DNA of 64,000 nucleotides from Echinometra lucunter (GCA_029962745.1 CM057152.1:24075176-24139175), one strand, 5' to 3'; numbered from the stretch's first letter, positions 45,229 through 57,412 are shown. Translations and numbers: made by a program. Notes: generated from the letters alone by a model not told the origin.

Positions 45229-46611
45229 ATACGAAATTATCCTCGATTTCTCGTGAACGGCAAATCATCCCCCCCCCCCAGGTGTGAGAACCTGTCTACG
45301 CCACTGCACCCAACTGATAAACATGAAAAGTGTCAGGGATAGATATGACTGGGTCAAACTTTGGAAGAATTCAAATTCGCCAAAGGTTTGTTTCACAGAC
45401 CCGCAAAATGACTCTTGTGACTTTTGAAAAGTGACATTTTGCCTTTAATGTTTATTCACTCATGCATGACTCGACGGATCAATCTCATATTCATACAGAA
45501 GTTGGTCAATAAGTGTAGAAACACTCCTGCCAAATTGTTTTGCTCAAAATTTTTTCGTTAAAAAGTTATGCAATTTTGAATTAGGGGGAGTTATTTTTTT
45601 TGTTGTGTTTATTATTTTTTTAAACTAGGTTTTTACTGTTGGAGGTTGGAGTAGGAACAATTAAGCTATGAAGCAAGAGCGAAAACAAACACTTCTCTTC
45701 AATAAAATTTGGTATATTATCTGTGTTTTATTGTTGCAGGTCGGGGCACAAATTGTGCTAAAAACCACACTTCTATTTTGGCGAGCGAGCGTAGCGAAAG
45801 AGCACAATCTTATTCAATGTGACGTTAAGTCCAATTTGGGGTATGCTTCCTAGAGGGTGGCTATCTTGGGGGTAGTTGTTCGGGGGTAGTTTTCCTAGTA
45901 GGTGGTTATCTTAAGGGGTAATTGTCTGGGGGTAGGTGTGCGGAGGGAAGATGTCTGGGGGATAGTTGTCCTAGAGGTTGGTTGTCCTAGGGGGTAGTTG
46001 TCCGGGGGGGGGGGGTAGTTGTCTGGGGGGTACTTGTCCTAGGGGGTGATTGCCCTAGGGGGTAGTTGTCTGGGGGTAGTTGTCTGGGGAATAGTTGATC
46101 GGGGGTAGTTGTCCTAGGGGTAGTTGTCGGGGGGGAGGGGGGAGTAGTTGACCGGGGGTAGTTGTCCTTGAGGTGGTTGTCCTAGGGGGTAGTTGTCTGG
46201 GGGTAGTTGACCGGGGGTACTTGTCCTAGGGTGATTGCCCTAAGGGTTGTGATTAGCTGGGGTAGTTGTCCTAAGGGGTGATTAGCTGGGGGTTATCATC
46301 CTAGAGGGTAATTGTCCCGGGGGTAGTTGTCCTAGGGGGTAGGTGTCCTAGACGGTGGATATCCTAGCGGTGGTTTTCCAGGGGGTAGGTGTCCTAAAAT
46401 CAATATATTTACAATGATATCAAAGGAATGATGAAAGAGACAAAACGACACAACCGAACACAACACAACACAACACAACACAACACAAGATAAGACAAGA
46501 CATGACAATACCCCACTCTTAACGTGAGCCTCACCCTAACGAACATCAAGGCTACCAAAAAACTGTAGGCCATATCGTGCTTTAAGCCAGTAGGGACACA
46601 TTTGAATCTTA

Positions 46612-46829
46612 AGGCCGTGTCACATATTAGCGAAACGAGGTAACGAATGCCTAACGAACCGTCATTGTTTTTAAAGTCCAGATACGCTCATTTACGCTAA
46701 AATTCTTGGCCACAATAGGGTTCTAAAGGTCCCGTCACATATTAGCTAATTTGAGCGTATCTGGACTTTTAAAAAATAGCTGTTCGTTAGGCATTCGTTA
46801 GCTCGATTCGCTAATATGTGACAGGGCCT
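46612..46829. mobile_element. Harbinger-like palindromic MITE, Y2 copy
   Basis: Same ~80-bp arms and TTA borders as 29832-30047, with the outermost bases slightly decayed (AGGCCGTGTCACA; TGTGACAGGGCCT). Confidence 0.8.
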
Positions 46830-47029
46830 TTAAATTCACGGCAAAATTCACGGCAAATTTTGTAAAGAATCTATGGTTGAGAAATTTTCAAAAGAAAGCT
46901 ATTGTTCCTGATGTGAAACGGTGCAAAGCTCTCCACAGAACGACTCGTCATGCGGGTTCCAACACAAGTTTCTCTATGCCGGTTTTCATAATTCTCTCTT
47001 AATCATTCCAGACGGTAATTATCTGTTGA

Positions 47030-47395
47030 TAGCCATCTACTCGTCATTTCCCTTCTCTTCAAGACCACTCTGCCACTTTCAGACAACTTCCCAATTCATT
47101 TCGTCATATATATATATATATATATATATCCAAAATATAAAAAAACTAAAAACGCAATAGATTACTCGCCTTTTAAATCCCCCTCTATGGGGAAATTCAA
47201 CTGTTTAACACGGGGAGGGGACTTATTCAGCGAATAATAGAAGAGAGATTTCTAAGTGTTTTTAGTTTATTTAGTTGACGTTTGAGATTTGATATGACGA
47301 AATAAATTCAATATTCATCACTAGGTAACTGTCTGAAAGTGGCAGAGTGGTCTTGAAGAGAAGGGAAATGAGGGGTAGATGGATATCAACAGGTT
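47030..47395. repeat. Inverted repeat pair around a TA run, Y2 copy
   Basis: Counterpart of 30237-30640. The TA run is 47105-47128 and the spacer is shorter. Confidence 0.75.
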
Positions 47396-48699
47396 AATTG
47401 CCGCCCTGTAAGATTTCGAGAGAGGGGACTTAATATTGGCGACTAGTAGATAGACGTGATCGAAGTCCCCTTCTATTATATGGGGAAATTCAACTGTTTA
47501 GCACGGGGAGGGGACTTATTTAGCGAGTAATAACAATCAGGCGCACGATTGGACTCTAAATCATTCCTGAAAGACAGCAGATTCAATCTTTGGTAGCGGA
47601 GACCAACGAATTAAAACATAGTCTTGCTAGTTCTGTGGCGGAGACCCTGGGCGGAGTTTGATTGACACCTGCGCCGGCTAGACGCATTGCAGTCGCAGCA
47701 TGCCAACAACTGAAAACCTTATTACAGTCGATGTGCCGTGAGTGAAAATGGAAGTAAAAGGAGCGTTTGTGTCGTTTTATTCTGTTGGCATATATGGGAA
47801 CATTTGCATGTGCATGCAACGTAAGGTAACATATTTCATTAAACACCAGGTGTATGTCTCGATTTGTTTAGAGGGGGAATGAAACTACTGAAATGTGTAA
47901 AAGAATGAAAATATAGAAGCATATTTTAATCAACGAGGAAAGAAACACAAACACAGAGAAGGAAAGAGAATCGAGGGTGAAAGTGAAATAGCAACAGAAA
48001 ACGGTCCGGCACAAATGCGGAGAAAATTGAGGATAAAGAAACTCAGAGGGTGGTGAATCACATTTTGATGAAACAATTAAGATACCGAAGTAACCCTTTT
48101 AAACCCATGTAAAATGGCCTTATCCAACTATGTCCAAGACTCCAAGTCAGACCTCCCAGAGTCCCATCCTTGATCAATGTGAACACGTATTTTTATGAGA
48201 TTCCTCTCACACGAAGTCAAAGCCTGGGGATGAGGTCAGTGTATAGCACATACCACATGTGCAGATTATATAATCAGTGATATTCACTTTGCCAACCTAT
48301 AGCGCACTGTACAGAGGTTAGTCTTGAGTTCTCTTCCGCTTACAGCCTCTACATATAAACCTTGTCACGAATCTTTCTTCGTGGAGATATGATACATGAA
48401 CTTCTCTTCCCCTTTCTTTTACTGAGGATAATGCGAGGATACATATCATTGGTATTTATATTCAGTGATCGTGATAAATATTCTTTTTGAGCAGCTTTAG
48501 CCCTGAACTTGTCTCTATATTACCAAGGAATATGCTGGATTTTGTCATGCCTCATGCTTATGCCGGGGGCTTGTTAATGCAGCCTACCTGAGCTGTGGTA
48601 GTTTGATAAGGTTTTGAACTACAGTTTCCCAAAGCCAGTAGGGTGTGATATTATGTTCCTGTTAATTTTTTTGGAACTCATCAATATAATGTAAATATT

Positions 48700-48890
48700 T
48701 TATAGTCCTAAAAGAAGATTTTGATGACAAAATAGCACTGCATCACTATATGAAATATAGAGTGGTTTAGGAAAGTAAACAGTTGGACCTGTGAGGTGCT
48801 GAAGTAGTCAAGGTCTTATATATTGTTTGAGTGTACTTCGACGACAAATAATATTTATTTTATAGCTAGAAAGTGGAAATTTGTCAGTCG
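48700..48890 (+). repeat. Diverged satellite units, Y2 copy
   Basis: Counterpart of 31973-32165 with the same GATTTTGATGACAAAA and GTGAGGTGCTG blocks. Confidence 0.55.
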
Positions 48891-48925
48891 GTCAAATGCA
48901 TTCGGTCACGCCTAACTGCTGGCCC

Positions 48926-49144
48926 GCCTCTGTGGTCTATGGTAAGGCATTGGCGTTCTAAGCCAGTGACCCGGGTTCGATTCCCGGCGGAGGCATATTT
49001 TTTCAACCCTTAATTCAAAATGGATGACGGCTCTGGGGAACATTGAGGGAGCTACGCAATTATTATTCTCCTATTTTCATTTCTTTCAGTGTTTATTATT
49101 CACAAGGGAGTTGCCAAGGTTGTTTGCATTTGTCAAATTTCTTT

Positions 49145-49146
<2 letters not shown>
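48926..49146 (+). mobile_element. tRNA-Arg(TCT)-derived SINE, best-preserved head
   Basis: 48926-48995 folds as a full cloverleaf: acceptor GCCTCTG/CGGAGGC, D stem GTCT/AGGC, anticodon stem TTGGC/GCCAG with loop GTTCTAA (anticodon TCT), T arm CCGGG-TTCGATT-CCCGG, discriminator A. The D loop is short and loop position 32 is G, unlike a typical functional tRNA. The non-tRNA body and TA tail show that it is a SINE. Confidence 0.8.

Positions 49147-49192
<46 letters not shown>
49147..49192. repeat. (TA)n microsatellite at SINE tail
   Basis: Pure TA run. A GT run follows at 49264-49291. Both differ in length from the 32-kb copy. Confidence 0.95.
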
Positions 49193-49194
<2 letters not shown>

Positions 49195-49415
49195 TTCATC
49201 GTGAATAAAGCTACATGATGCAGTTTTATGAGGTGGTATTTGTCTGTGGTTTGGGAGTATGGGCGTGTGTGTGTGTGTGTGTGTGTGTGTGGATGTGGGT
49301 GAGTAATCATTCTTATCTATGGTACATATATGCATGATATTTCTTGTGAGTTTTGAAAAGTATATAAAACATTCAAAATATAATTATGTAAATAATATAT
49401 AAAGGAAATGGCCAT

Positions 49416-51301
49416 TAGTGGGGCGGCATAGCCGACCATTTGTGCATTTTGAGTTAATGGAACCAAATTTGGCACAAATGTAGGTATATGTAGTATAAAC
49501 AAATTCAGAGGAGAAGACATCTCAAACTCTGCCCAGGGGGGCCATGGGGGCCACCTTTAAAAAAATAGTCACATGGGGGAACTTTTTCGTTATACACAGT
49601 CAAAAATCTGCTGTAAAAATTTAATTTCAAATATGACATCAGTAATCCACATTCGAATGTTTCAGGGCATGAATGTTTCTGAAAACATAATCAAGGGGCT
49701 CACTTTGATAAAAGAGGCTATTTTTTGAAAAATCGAAAATAGCCCCCAGTTTACATATAAAAAGCACCAGATTTTGCACACAGGTAGATTCATACATCAT
49801 AACAAAATTTAGATGGAGAGACATCTCAGATTCTGCCCTTGTGGCGGTGGGGGCCAATTTGAAAAATTGTCGCAATGGGGGCATTATTTCCTATGACTTA
49901 AACAGCCCAAATGAAATGTGACAAGTGAATTTTAGGTAATATAGCATCAGTAATCCAAATTCTGATGCTTCAGGGCTGAATGTTTTATGAATACAATTCA
50001 GGCTGGCTGCGAAACCCTCTTTCCAAGTATAGGTCAAGTCCCAAAGCATTCATTTAAAATAAAAACAATCTGCATTCCAAATTATATATTGATGCACAAT
50101 TTCTTATAAATAGAACGCATATGTATACAAAAAATATTATGATAGCCGGCCGCCCCAGCCTTCAAGGGCAGAAAATGAGATATCTCCATATATCAATTTT
50201 GTGATAATGTGTTACTTTACCTGTGTTCGAAATTTTGGTGTTTTGAATTACAAAATAGATGTAAACTGAGTGCTCTATGTTTTAAATATTTTCAAACAGC
50301 CCCAATTTTTTAAAATAAAAATGGATCCCTAAGCTATGCTTTTCATATATAAAAATACATTTATATGAAAAAACATAGCTATATGTATATATATTTCAGT
50401 GCTGAAACATTCGATTATAAATAAGTGATATTACATTACCTAAATTTTCCCGTTAGTGTCATGTAAAAAAATGGCCCTATAGTGAACATTTTTAAATATG
50501 ACCCCAACGGCACTCAAAGACAGAATCTGAGATGCCTCCACATCTAAATCTTGTGATAGTGTATTAATTTATCTGTGTGCCAAATTTGGCACTGTTATTT
50601 CAAGGGAGATGTAAACTGGGGGCTACTTTCATTTTTTTTTTTTAATAGCCCCTATTGATCAAAATTGAGCCCCTAATTTACGTATGTATATTAATGAAAT
50701 ATCCAGCCCTGAAGCATCAGAATATGGATTACTGATGCCATATTACCTAAAATTCACTTGTCACATTTCATTTGGGCTGTGTAAGTCAAATTTTTAAGAT
50801 GGCCCCTCACCGCCCCAAGGGCAGAATCTGAGATGGCTCCACATCTAAATCTTGTTATAATGTATGAATCTACCTGTGTACCGAATCTGGAGGTTTTTAG
50901 ATGTAAACTGGGAGCTATTGTCGATTTTTCAAAAATAGCCCCTTTTATCAAAGTGAGTCCCTAAATTATGTTTTCAGAAACATTTAATCTCTGAAACATT
51001 CGACTATGGATTACTGATGTCATATTACCTAAAAATAACTTTTTACAGCAGATTTCTGACTGTGTATAACGAAAAAGTGCCCCTATGTCACTATTTTTTA
51101 TAGGTGGCCCCCATGGCCCCATTGACAGAATGATATTTGAGATGTCTCCTCCTCTGAATTTGTTTATACTACATATATCTACATTTGTGCCGAATTTGGT
51201 TCCATTAACCCAAAGTGCACAATTCGGCAATATTTTGTCACTATGCCGCTCCACTACATGATTATGATACTGTGTTAATGATGATAGCACTATAAGTAAG
51301 G
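49416..51301 (+). mobile_element. 1.88-kb module, Y2 copy, centre inverted relative to Y1
   Basis: Borders TATAAAGGAAATGGCCAT at 49398-49415 and 51302-51319. The outer ~200 bp on each side are collinear with Y1, but 49620-51050 is the reverse complement of roughly 32900-34300. For example, AATTCAGGCTGGCTGCG at ~49995 corresponds to CGCAGCCAGCCTGAATT at ~33911. Flanking inverted units could have mediated the flip. Confidence 0.75.
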
Positions 51302-51599
51302 TATAAAGGAAATGGCCATGATTATTGTATTACCCCTCCCCCTTTCTTTTTTTATTACAAAATTTCAGGCCTCTTCCCTCTGCTGAATCCGTAGAGACCT
51401 CTAGAGAGATCCCTGTTTTCCTAGTATTTCAGCACGTCATCCCTTGGTCATTTTCCCCCTTTGGTGCAGGCCAACACAAAGTCAACGGATCAGTTTACCA
51501 TATGCATGGCAGGCGGGGCAGGCGTGACTAGTACTAGATATAAAAATACACGAAAGATATATGAACAGAGAATTATACGGAACAGAAAATGGAAAAAAG

Positions 51600-51765
51600 A
51601 AACCGGTCGAAAAGAGGCGAGAGTGAAGAGTAAGAGAGATAGTAAAGAGAAAGAGGGAGAGAGAAGAAGGAAAGGTGGGGACGGTGAAAGGAGAAAAAGA
51701 AAGAGCAAAAGAGAGAGGGGGAAGAGGAAGAAAGATAAGTGGACGAAGTTGGAAGGTTAGAGAAA
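51600..51765. repeat. Polypurine GA-rich tract, Z2 copy
   Basis: Matches 8475-8650 without the 349-bp insertion found there. Confidence 0.85.
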
Positions 51766-51869
51766 GGAGGGGGATGAGCTAACTGAAAGAACGTTTATCA
51801 ATGAAAACAGCACATATGACACATAATTATTCACATTTAATCCCTTTTTAAAAATATTTTGTCATCAAA

Positions 51870-53460
51870 ATACATTCGAAAAGTAATGTACTGGGCTTAA
51901 TACGACGATTTTCTTTAAGCACCTTGCGGGCAGGATTCATAGAAAGGATTCGATACCTAAATCATCCAGAACATTATCAGTTTTAAGCGAGAAGAAAAAG
52001 CGTCACTTTATCATCATTACAATCCTATTTCATTCAATACAATAATATTTGGGCCCCTTGCTGTCCAGATATGACGATGCTTGTTATTCGGCGATTAAGC
52101 AAGACAGTCCCGTTTCTGTATTTTATGACCAAGCGAAGCAAGTGAGCAACAAAATATTATTTGTCACAGACAAATAGACTAGAAATCAAAAGAAATATTT
52201 TATGACATGCAGTATGTATACAATATTAAAGGTGGAGGCAGCAGCCCCCTTCCATCCCCTTTTCACGTTCGCTGCCCATGACACACGTGCACTTTACTTA
52301 ATTTAATTCAATACAAATTTTTAATCAACTCTATTTAAAAGAATTTAAAGAACGAAGATACAATTATAATGAATGAATTCGCCATTATTATTTCGTTTGT
52401 CCATTATTATTATTATTATTTTTTTGTATTAGGGATTACATTAAAGATACGCCAATAGAAATAAATTAATATATAAATGCATGTAAATGTATATAAAACT
52501 CCTCATTTGTTTCCATAACATAGTGTTCATAGATTAAAATTTCATCACTTAAAAGAGCAGAGAAAAAAATGGAATGGTATCCCTTATCAAAAGAAAGCGT
52601 ACATACATAAGCCCAAACCAAAACATGCCCCACCCGATTTTTTCTTTGATAATTTTGTTTTTCTGATTTCATCAGAAAAATTCACATTAATCTTTGAAAT
52701 ACAATTCTTTTCCACTCATCTGAAGACATTCATTTGCAGTGAAGTAAATTGTAAATTCGATAGAAGAACAAACTAACATGAATGAAATCAGTATTCAAAA
52801 AGTCGTTAACACCGCCCCCCCCCCAAAGAGAAATCACTGCGCTCACTCACCATATAGACCTGCACCCACCCTTACACACAACACACACGTACAGAGTCTC
52901 AGCTTAAACTTTGGAGGGGGCATACACAAGAAATTGCTGACAAGCAAAGAGTAATATGGGCCTCAGCTTTTTGGGGGGCCAACCCTTAAAAAGAAAGTAG
53001 GAAACCTGGCCCCCTGACCCCTGCTGACATCCATGTTTTCTGGGAATCAATTCGAAGTTTGCGTTGAAAAGAAATGTAAGGGGGGAAAACAAATTAACGT
53101 AACTTTAGAAATGAAAACCTTTCCCATTAATTTCAATATAAAATGACAAGATTTCCAAGGAAAGTGACATTGTGCGACATATGAGGGTTGGCACCGATAG
53201 ATTTTTTTCCAGAAATAATGATACAAAGCAGAATCTGACATCATAGGTCTATATACGATTAAATGTGCTACAAGTAAAGACAGTTTAAGCTATAGGGCAA
53301 TGTCATAAAGGGAGCAAAATCTTATCGGCATTGTATTTCATACTTTTTTTGTATTTGTTTTGTTTTGTTATTTTTGTTTGGTTTATCTTTCCAAAAACTA
53401 ACAGTGCCGTTGTCAAGACAAGAAGAGTTTTACCCTAATGGAAGCAAACTGTATCAAGAT
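51870..53460. other. Z2 sequence, partly matching 8766-11035
   Basis: To ~52760 it follows Z1 with small gaps and lacks both the palindromic MITE (8971) and the Harbinger-like MITE (10515). From ~52760 to ~53460 it has no counterpart in Z1 and no recognised element. Short C runs occur at 52818. Confidence 0.55.
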
Positions 53461-53604
53461 TTCATGTTCTAAATGTTAAGAGAGCGAAACGGGCAAGACA
53501 TTCATACATTCTCTGTTAGGTGAAAAGCACTGGCGTACTGGAGGGGGGCTTGGGGGCGTCTGCCCCCCCCCACATAAATTTAAACCGTAGTTTATTTTCA
53601 GTTT

Positions 53605-53930
53605 TATTCAAGTTCAAGTTCAAGTTCAGGTTTTATTTCCAATATATTAGAAATGATATATTGTATTAGTGATACCATTCATTATTTCTCCCTAGACTCC
53701 CTTTCTACTGAAATTAAGTAACGCATTCACAATTTCACAAATAGCATGAATAGCGAGACAGAAAACACGCATAATATCAATACTAATGAGACTACTACTA
53801 ACTGGCCAGTTTCGAGGAGCTACTGCACCCCAAAACTGTAACAAGTACAAGGCCCCGTGCTCCCACCGTCCTCTCGGGCTGTGTATGTACTATGTACACA
53901 TTACGCAATTATAAAAGTGGTTCAATCCAA
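53605..53930 (-). mobile_element. Possible LINE 3' fragment, antisense
   Basis: On the minus strand the segment ends GGAAATAAAACC followed by (TGAACT)n/(TTGAACT)n, a tail form common in CR1/L2-like LINEs. The upstream ~300 bp have no reverse-transcriptase frame, so only the 3' untranslated end can be present. Family unproven. Confidence 0.4.
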
Positions 53931-53976
53931 AAATATAAATAAATAAAAAAAAATAAAAAATCTTAGGGTTCCCGAG

Positions 53977-54264
53977 CAGGGACGTAGACAGCCGCGGGGG
54001 GGGGGGGGGGGGGGGGGGGGATGAGGGGTATGCATCCCCCACCTCACAAGCTGGGGGATGACATGTACAATCATCCCCCAGGTTTTAGGGAAGGATGTTT
54101 GCTTACAACTGAACTGAATTAAAATGTTTAAAAATGATAGGAACAGCAATAATTATAATAATAATTATCATTTTAACAACAACAATAACAACAACAATAA
54201 TAATAATAATAATAATAATTATTAATAATAATAATTATTAATAATAATAATAATAATTATTATA

Positions 54265-54297
<33 letters not shown>

Positions 54298-54730
54298 TAT
54301 TAATAATAATAATTATTATTATCAATTTATTATTATTATGCTTATGATAATAATGATACCTATCATCATCATCATCGTTAATGTGACTGAAATGACGATT
54401 ACTATCATAACTATATCGATCATTATTCTGATTTATGTAGTTATTTATATTACTTTGGGGTAATTTCGGCGACGTCACAGTCTTTCTGAAGTGGTGTAAC
54501 AACAAAAGATAAATAACGTGATGGAAATATGCAATAATGTGTGTCAGTCCATATTCTGTATTTGTTTGTCAAGGTGCGTATATCTTCTATTCAGGTGTGT
54601 GTGTGTGGGTGTGTGTGTGTGTGTGCAGGTGTGCGTGTGCGTGTGTGTGTTTCTGTATACGAAATTGATCCTCGATTTCTCGTGAACGGCAAATCATCCC
54701 CCCAGGTGTAAGAACCTGTCTACGCCACTG
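53977..54730. mobile_element. Short member of the CAGGGGCGTAGACAG hAT-like family
   Basis: Ends CAGGGACGTAGACAG and, inverted, CAGTGGCGTAGACAG. Flanking octamers TTCCCGAG and TCCCAGAG match at 6 of 8. Shares with 43311-45306 the long G run, GATGAGGGGTATGCATC, trinucleotide array, GGGTAATTTCGGCG, GT run and ATCATCCCCCCAGGTGT, but lacks the nested 1.2-kb element. Confidence 0.8.
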
Positions 54731-55792
54731 TCCCAGAGATTTTCATTTTGGACATTTTAATTGAAAACTCTATGCATGTATATCAGTTTTTAGGTCGCTT
54801 CTTTTATACAATATGTGTTTTATTATATAACACTTGGTTTTATCTGTTTATCTGACAATGGATTCAAACTTTGATAGTGAATATTCTAAGATTTAGCAAA
54901 ACTAGACACGGGCTTTAAGTTTGTAGTCCCTTTTACAGAGTTGCAAACCATCAATACTGCAAAAAGCTCCTTTACCGTGGGAGTGAATTCCTGGTACCCA
55001 ACCGCATCACACCCTCTACAGGCTCGTCCGTTTTATTTCATAGTATCTTTGTCTGTATTATTATCATAAGTAATAAAGTATTTTGTGTAACGCTGGCATT
55101 TGTTTGAAACTTGCGAAGATTGTTTTGGCAGCATGTTTTCATAATCATGTTTCCAAGTTCATGAAAAAAAAAAAATCGTTTTCCGGTCGGTAGAATCATG
55201 ACACGCTTATCCATAATAGCACATGTCATCAAATTTGATGTTTCATATTGCATGTATTCAAATGTTTATTTTTCATGATATTTACTTCTTTTGTTGGAAA
55301 TGAGAAAAAATAAAAATTGAACTTAACTGAAGTCGGAATTTGGTTTTCAGGTTTTGCAGATTGCACATTTTTAAGTCCCCGGCTCGGTCGCTACACTCCC
55401 TCAGGATTGGTCGCTTCCCTCCTCGCAAAGATTGAGCCCCCCCCCCCCCCAAATATTTTGGCTCATTACGCCACTGGTGAAAAGCGTTATTTCACCATAA
55501 GCCCCCTCCCACGTCAAAGAAGGACCCGCCCCTATAAGAACCCCATAATTAACCACCAAAATGCAAAACAAAATATCATCGTCAACAACAACAACAAAAA
55601 CCCCCCACAAAAACTACTTACGTAAAGGCCTAATTTCTAAATGGTAATTTTCGATCACCTCCCTGCCAAATATTGCTGTATTTGGCCGTCTCATTTGCCG
55701 CATCTTTATTTCTTCTTCTTCTTCTTTCTTTCTTTCTTTCTTTCTATTTGTGTCCAAGCCATCCTGTTTCTAAAAAAACAACGTATTTTCTA

Positions 55793-56607
55793 AACACAAC
55801 AACAACAAAGAAAGTAACTCCCCCCCCCCCCCTAATTCAAAATGGCATAACTTCTTAACAAAATGGTTTTGAGCAAAATAACATTTAATTTGGCAGGAGT
55901 GTTTCTACACTTCTTCTCTGTGAAAATGATATTGATCCGTCAAGTCATGCATGAGTGATCAGACACTGAATGCAAAAATGTCACTTTTCAAAAGTCACAA
56001 GAGTCATTTTGGGGGGTCTGCGAAACAAGCTTTTTCTGGTGTTTGTTTAAGTGTTGTTGATGTTTATCATGATTGTGTCATGGTTGAGTGAGCATATCTT
56101 TAACGATGAAGTAAGAAATACTGAAAAAAATCTACTGTTTAATGCCGGAAAACGGCTACCCGGTATTTTCACATTATGTGCTGACCCATGTTGGTTGATG
56201 CCAATTCTTTCCATAAACTGAATGAATTGTGTAGATTTAGGAGGGCTGAACGTCCCTTTTTTCCCCCCCCCCCAAAAAAAAAAAAAAAAAAAAAAAATGT
56301 GTTCACCCAGCTTTGATAAGCATGACAAGTGTCAGGGATAGGCTTGATTGGGACAAACAATGGAAGAAACCAAATATGTCAAAGTTTTGTTTCACAGACC
56401 CCCAAAATGGCTCTTGTGACTTTTGAAAAGTGACATTTTTACCTTTAATGTCTGCTCACTCATGCATGACTTGACAGATCAATCTCATTTTCACACAGAA
56501 GCTAGTCAACACTGTGTAGGAACACTTCTGCCAAATTATTTTGCTGAAAACTTTTTTGTTATTAAGTTATGCTATTTTGATTTTTTTTTTTGGTTGTGGT
56601 TTATATT
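55793..56607. mobile_element. Foldback derived from the interior of the large foldback element
   Basis: The left arm ~55793-56035 is the inverse, and the right arm ~56380-56607 the direct version, of Y-block sequence 28570-28810 (CTCTTGTGACTTTTGAAAAG, CACTCATGCATGACT, AAGTTATGC). The centre is partly like 28480-28570. Z1 (~12175) lacks it. Ends resemble AAACACAACAAC and its partial inverse. TSD not certain. Confidence 0.65.
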
Positions 56608-56683
56608 GCATCGGCAAAATGCAACCGATGATTGTTTGAAAATTTTATATATACCTCCCTGTATGATTCAACTAACTAAGAAT

Positions 56684-56985
56684 AAAAGGTTCAATTTGCC
56701 CCTTCAAACGAAACATTGGGAGCTCCTTGATGCCAGGTACAACTTTGCGTCCAAAGAAGCATTATGTACCATTAAGGGTGCAGAGTTGTACCCTTTAGGG
56801 AAGGTGCAAATTTGCGTCTTTTGAATGCAAAAAAAAATCGGCACCCTTAAAGATGCAGACGGGCATTTCCGGTGCAAACTATTAAGTACAAAAGGGTGCA
56901 TCTTTGCACCTTTTCCTGTAGGGTGCAAGATTACACCACAAAAGATGCTGCCATTGTTGCATTTACTGCGAAATTGAACCTTTTA
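56684..56985. mobile_element. MITE with AAGGTTCAA ends, Z2 copy
   Basis: Counterpart of 12268-12627, shorter by loss of internal GGTGCA repeats. Confidence 0.7.
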
Positions 56986-57254
56986 TTCTAAATGTGAAGG
57001 ATAATCTGGCACCTTGCTATTTAAATATGTGCTTCTTGATGGTGGAATAAGAGGGTGCTTCATGCTGCCCCAAACCATAGCGGCTGTTTCTAGATTTTAT
57101 CAGAGTGGATTTATACGATATACCACTTTAGATTTTATAAGGAGACAGAGAGAGGGAGTAAAAGAGAGAAAGTGGGATTTTCCACACTGAAAACAGGTTC
57201 TATAATCCACGGTATCTCCATTCTTTGTAGCTCACATTTTTGGGGAGAAACTTC

Positions 57255-57412
57255 TGTTAATTTCTCTGTCCTTCTTCCTTTTTTTCTCTTTCCTTCTTTT
57301 ATTTTCATTTTTCCTTTCCGTCCTCTTTCTTTTTCTTTTTCCTTTCCTTTCTATTCCTTCTTATATATTTCGCTCCTATTGCCTCCTGTTCCTTTTCTTT
57401 CCTTTCCTTTAT
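57255..57412. repeat. Polypyrimidine tract, Z2 copy
   Basis: Matches 14375-14540. A plus-strand frame of ~105 codons across it is Phe/Ser/Pro-rich simple sequence. Confidence 0.85.

Larger units (their letters stand above)
43311..45306. mobile_element. hAT-like element, CACCCAAC TSD, empty in Y1
   Basis: TIRs CAGGGGCGTAGACAG and, inverted, CAGTGGCGTAGACAG (one mismatch in 15). CACCCAAC flanks both sides (43303-43310, 45307-45314). Y1 has a single CACCCTAC at the same place (~28506) and no insert. The interior has poly-G/C, GATGAGGGGTATGCATC, an ATT array, a nested element and a GT run, with no transposase. Shorter relative at 53977-54730. Confidence 0.9.
40535..46401. mobile_element. Foldback element with inverted minisatellite arms, Y2 copy
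   Basis: Flanked by AATGTATTT (40526-40534) and AATATATTT (46402-46410), the same target duplication as in Y1 with one substitution. The C-strand array is 40537-41000 and the G-strand array 45845-46397. It lacks the 27.2-28.35-kb rearrangement and carries a 1,996-bp hAT-like insertion instead, so it gives the cleaner view of the element's interior. Confidence 0.7.
37299..51388 (+). other. Duplicated block Y2
   Basis: Direct paralog of Y1 (21365-34652). Unlike Y1 it is continuous at its right end with a Z block, so it records the normal Y-Z junction. Private differences are the nested hAT-like insert at 43311 and the opposite orientation of the centre of the 1.88-kb module. Confidence 0.9.
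53528..55476. mobile_element. hAT-like element, GTGAAAAG TSD, empty in Z1
   Basis: Ends CACTGGCGTACTGG and, inverted, CAGTGGCGTAATGAGCC. GTGAAAAG flanks both sides (53520-53527, 55477-55484) and occurs once at the paralogous site 11940-11947, followed in both by CGTTATTTCACC. The 1,949-bp interior contains a LINE-tail-like fragment and another hAT-like element, with no transposase. Confidence 0.85.

Noticed and set aside
48926..48995. Functional tRNA-Arg(TCT) gene
   Set aside because: The cloverleaf is complete but the D loop is short, position 32 is G, and the same body and TA tail follow it in several copies, so it is a SINE head.
21365..51388. Y1 and Y2 as two haplotypes of one locus
   Set aside because: Not excluded, but the surrounding order (Z before Y1, Z after Y2, Y-like end before Z1) fits tandem units better. 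Read depth is needed to decide.
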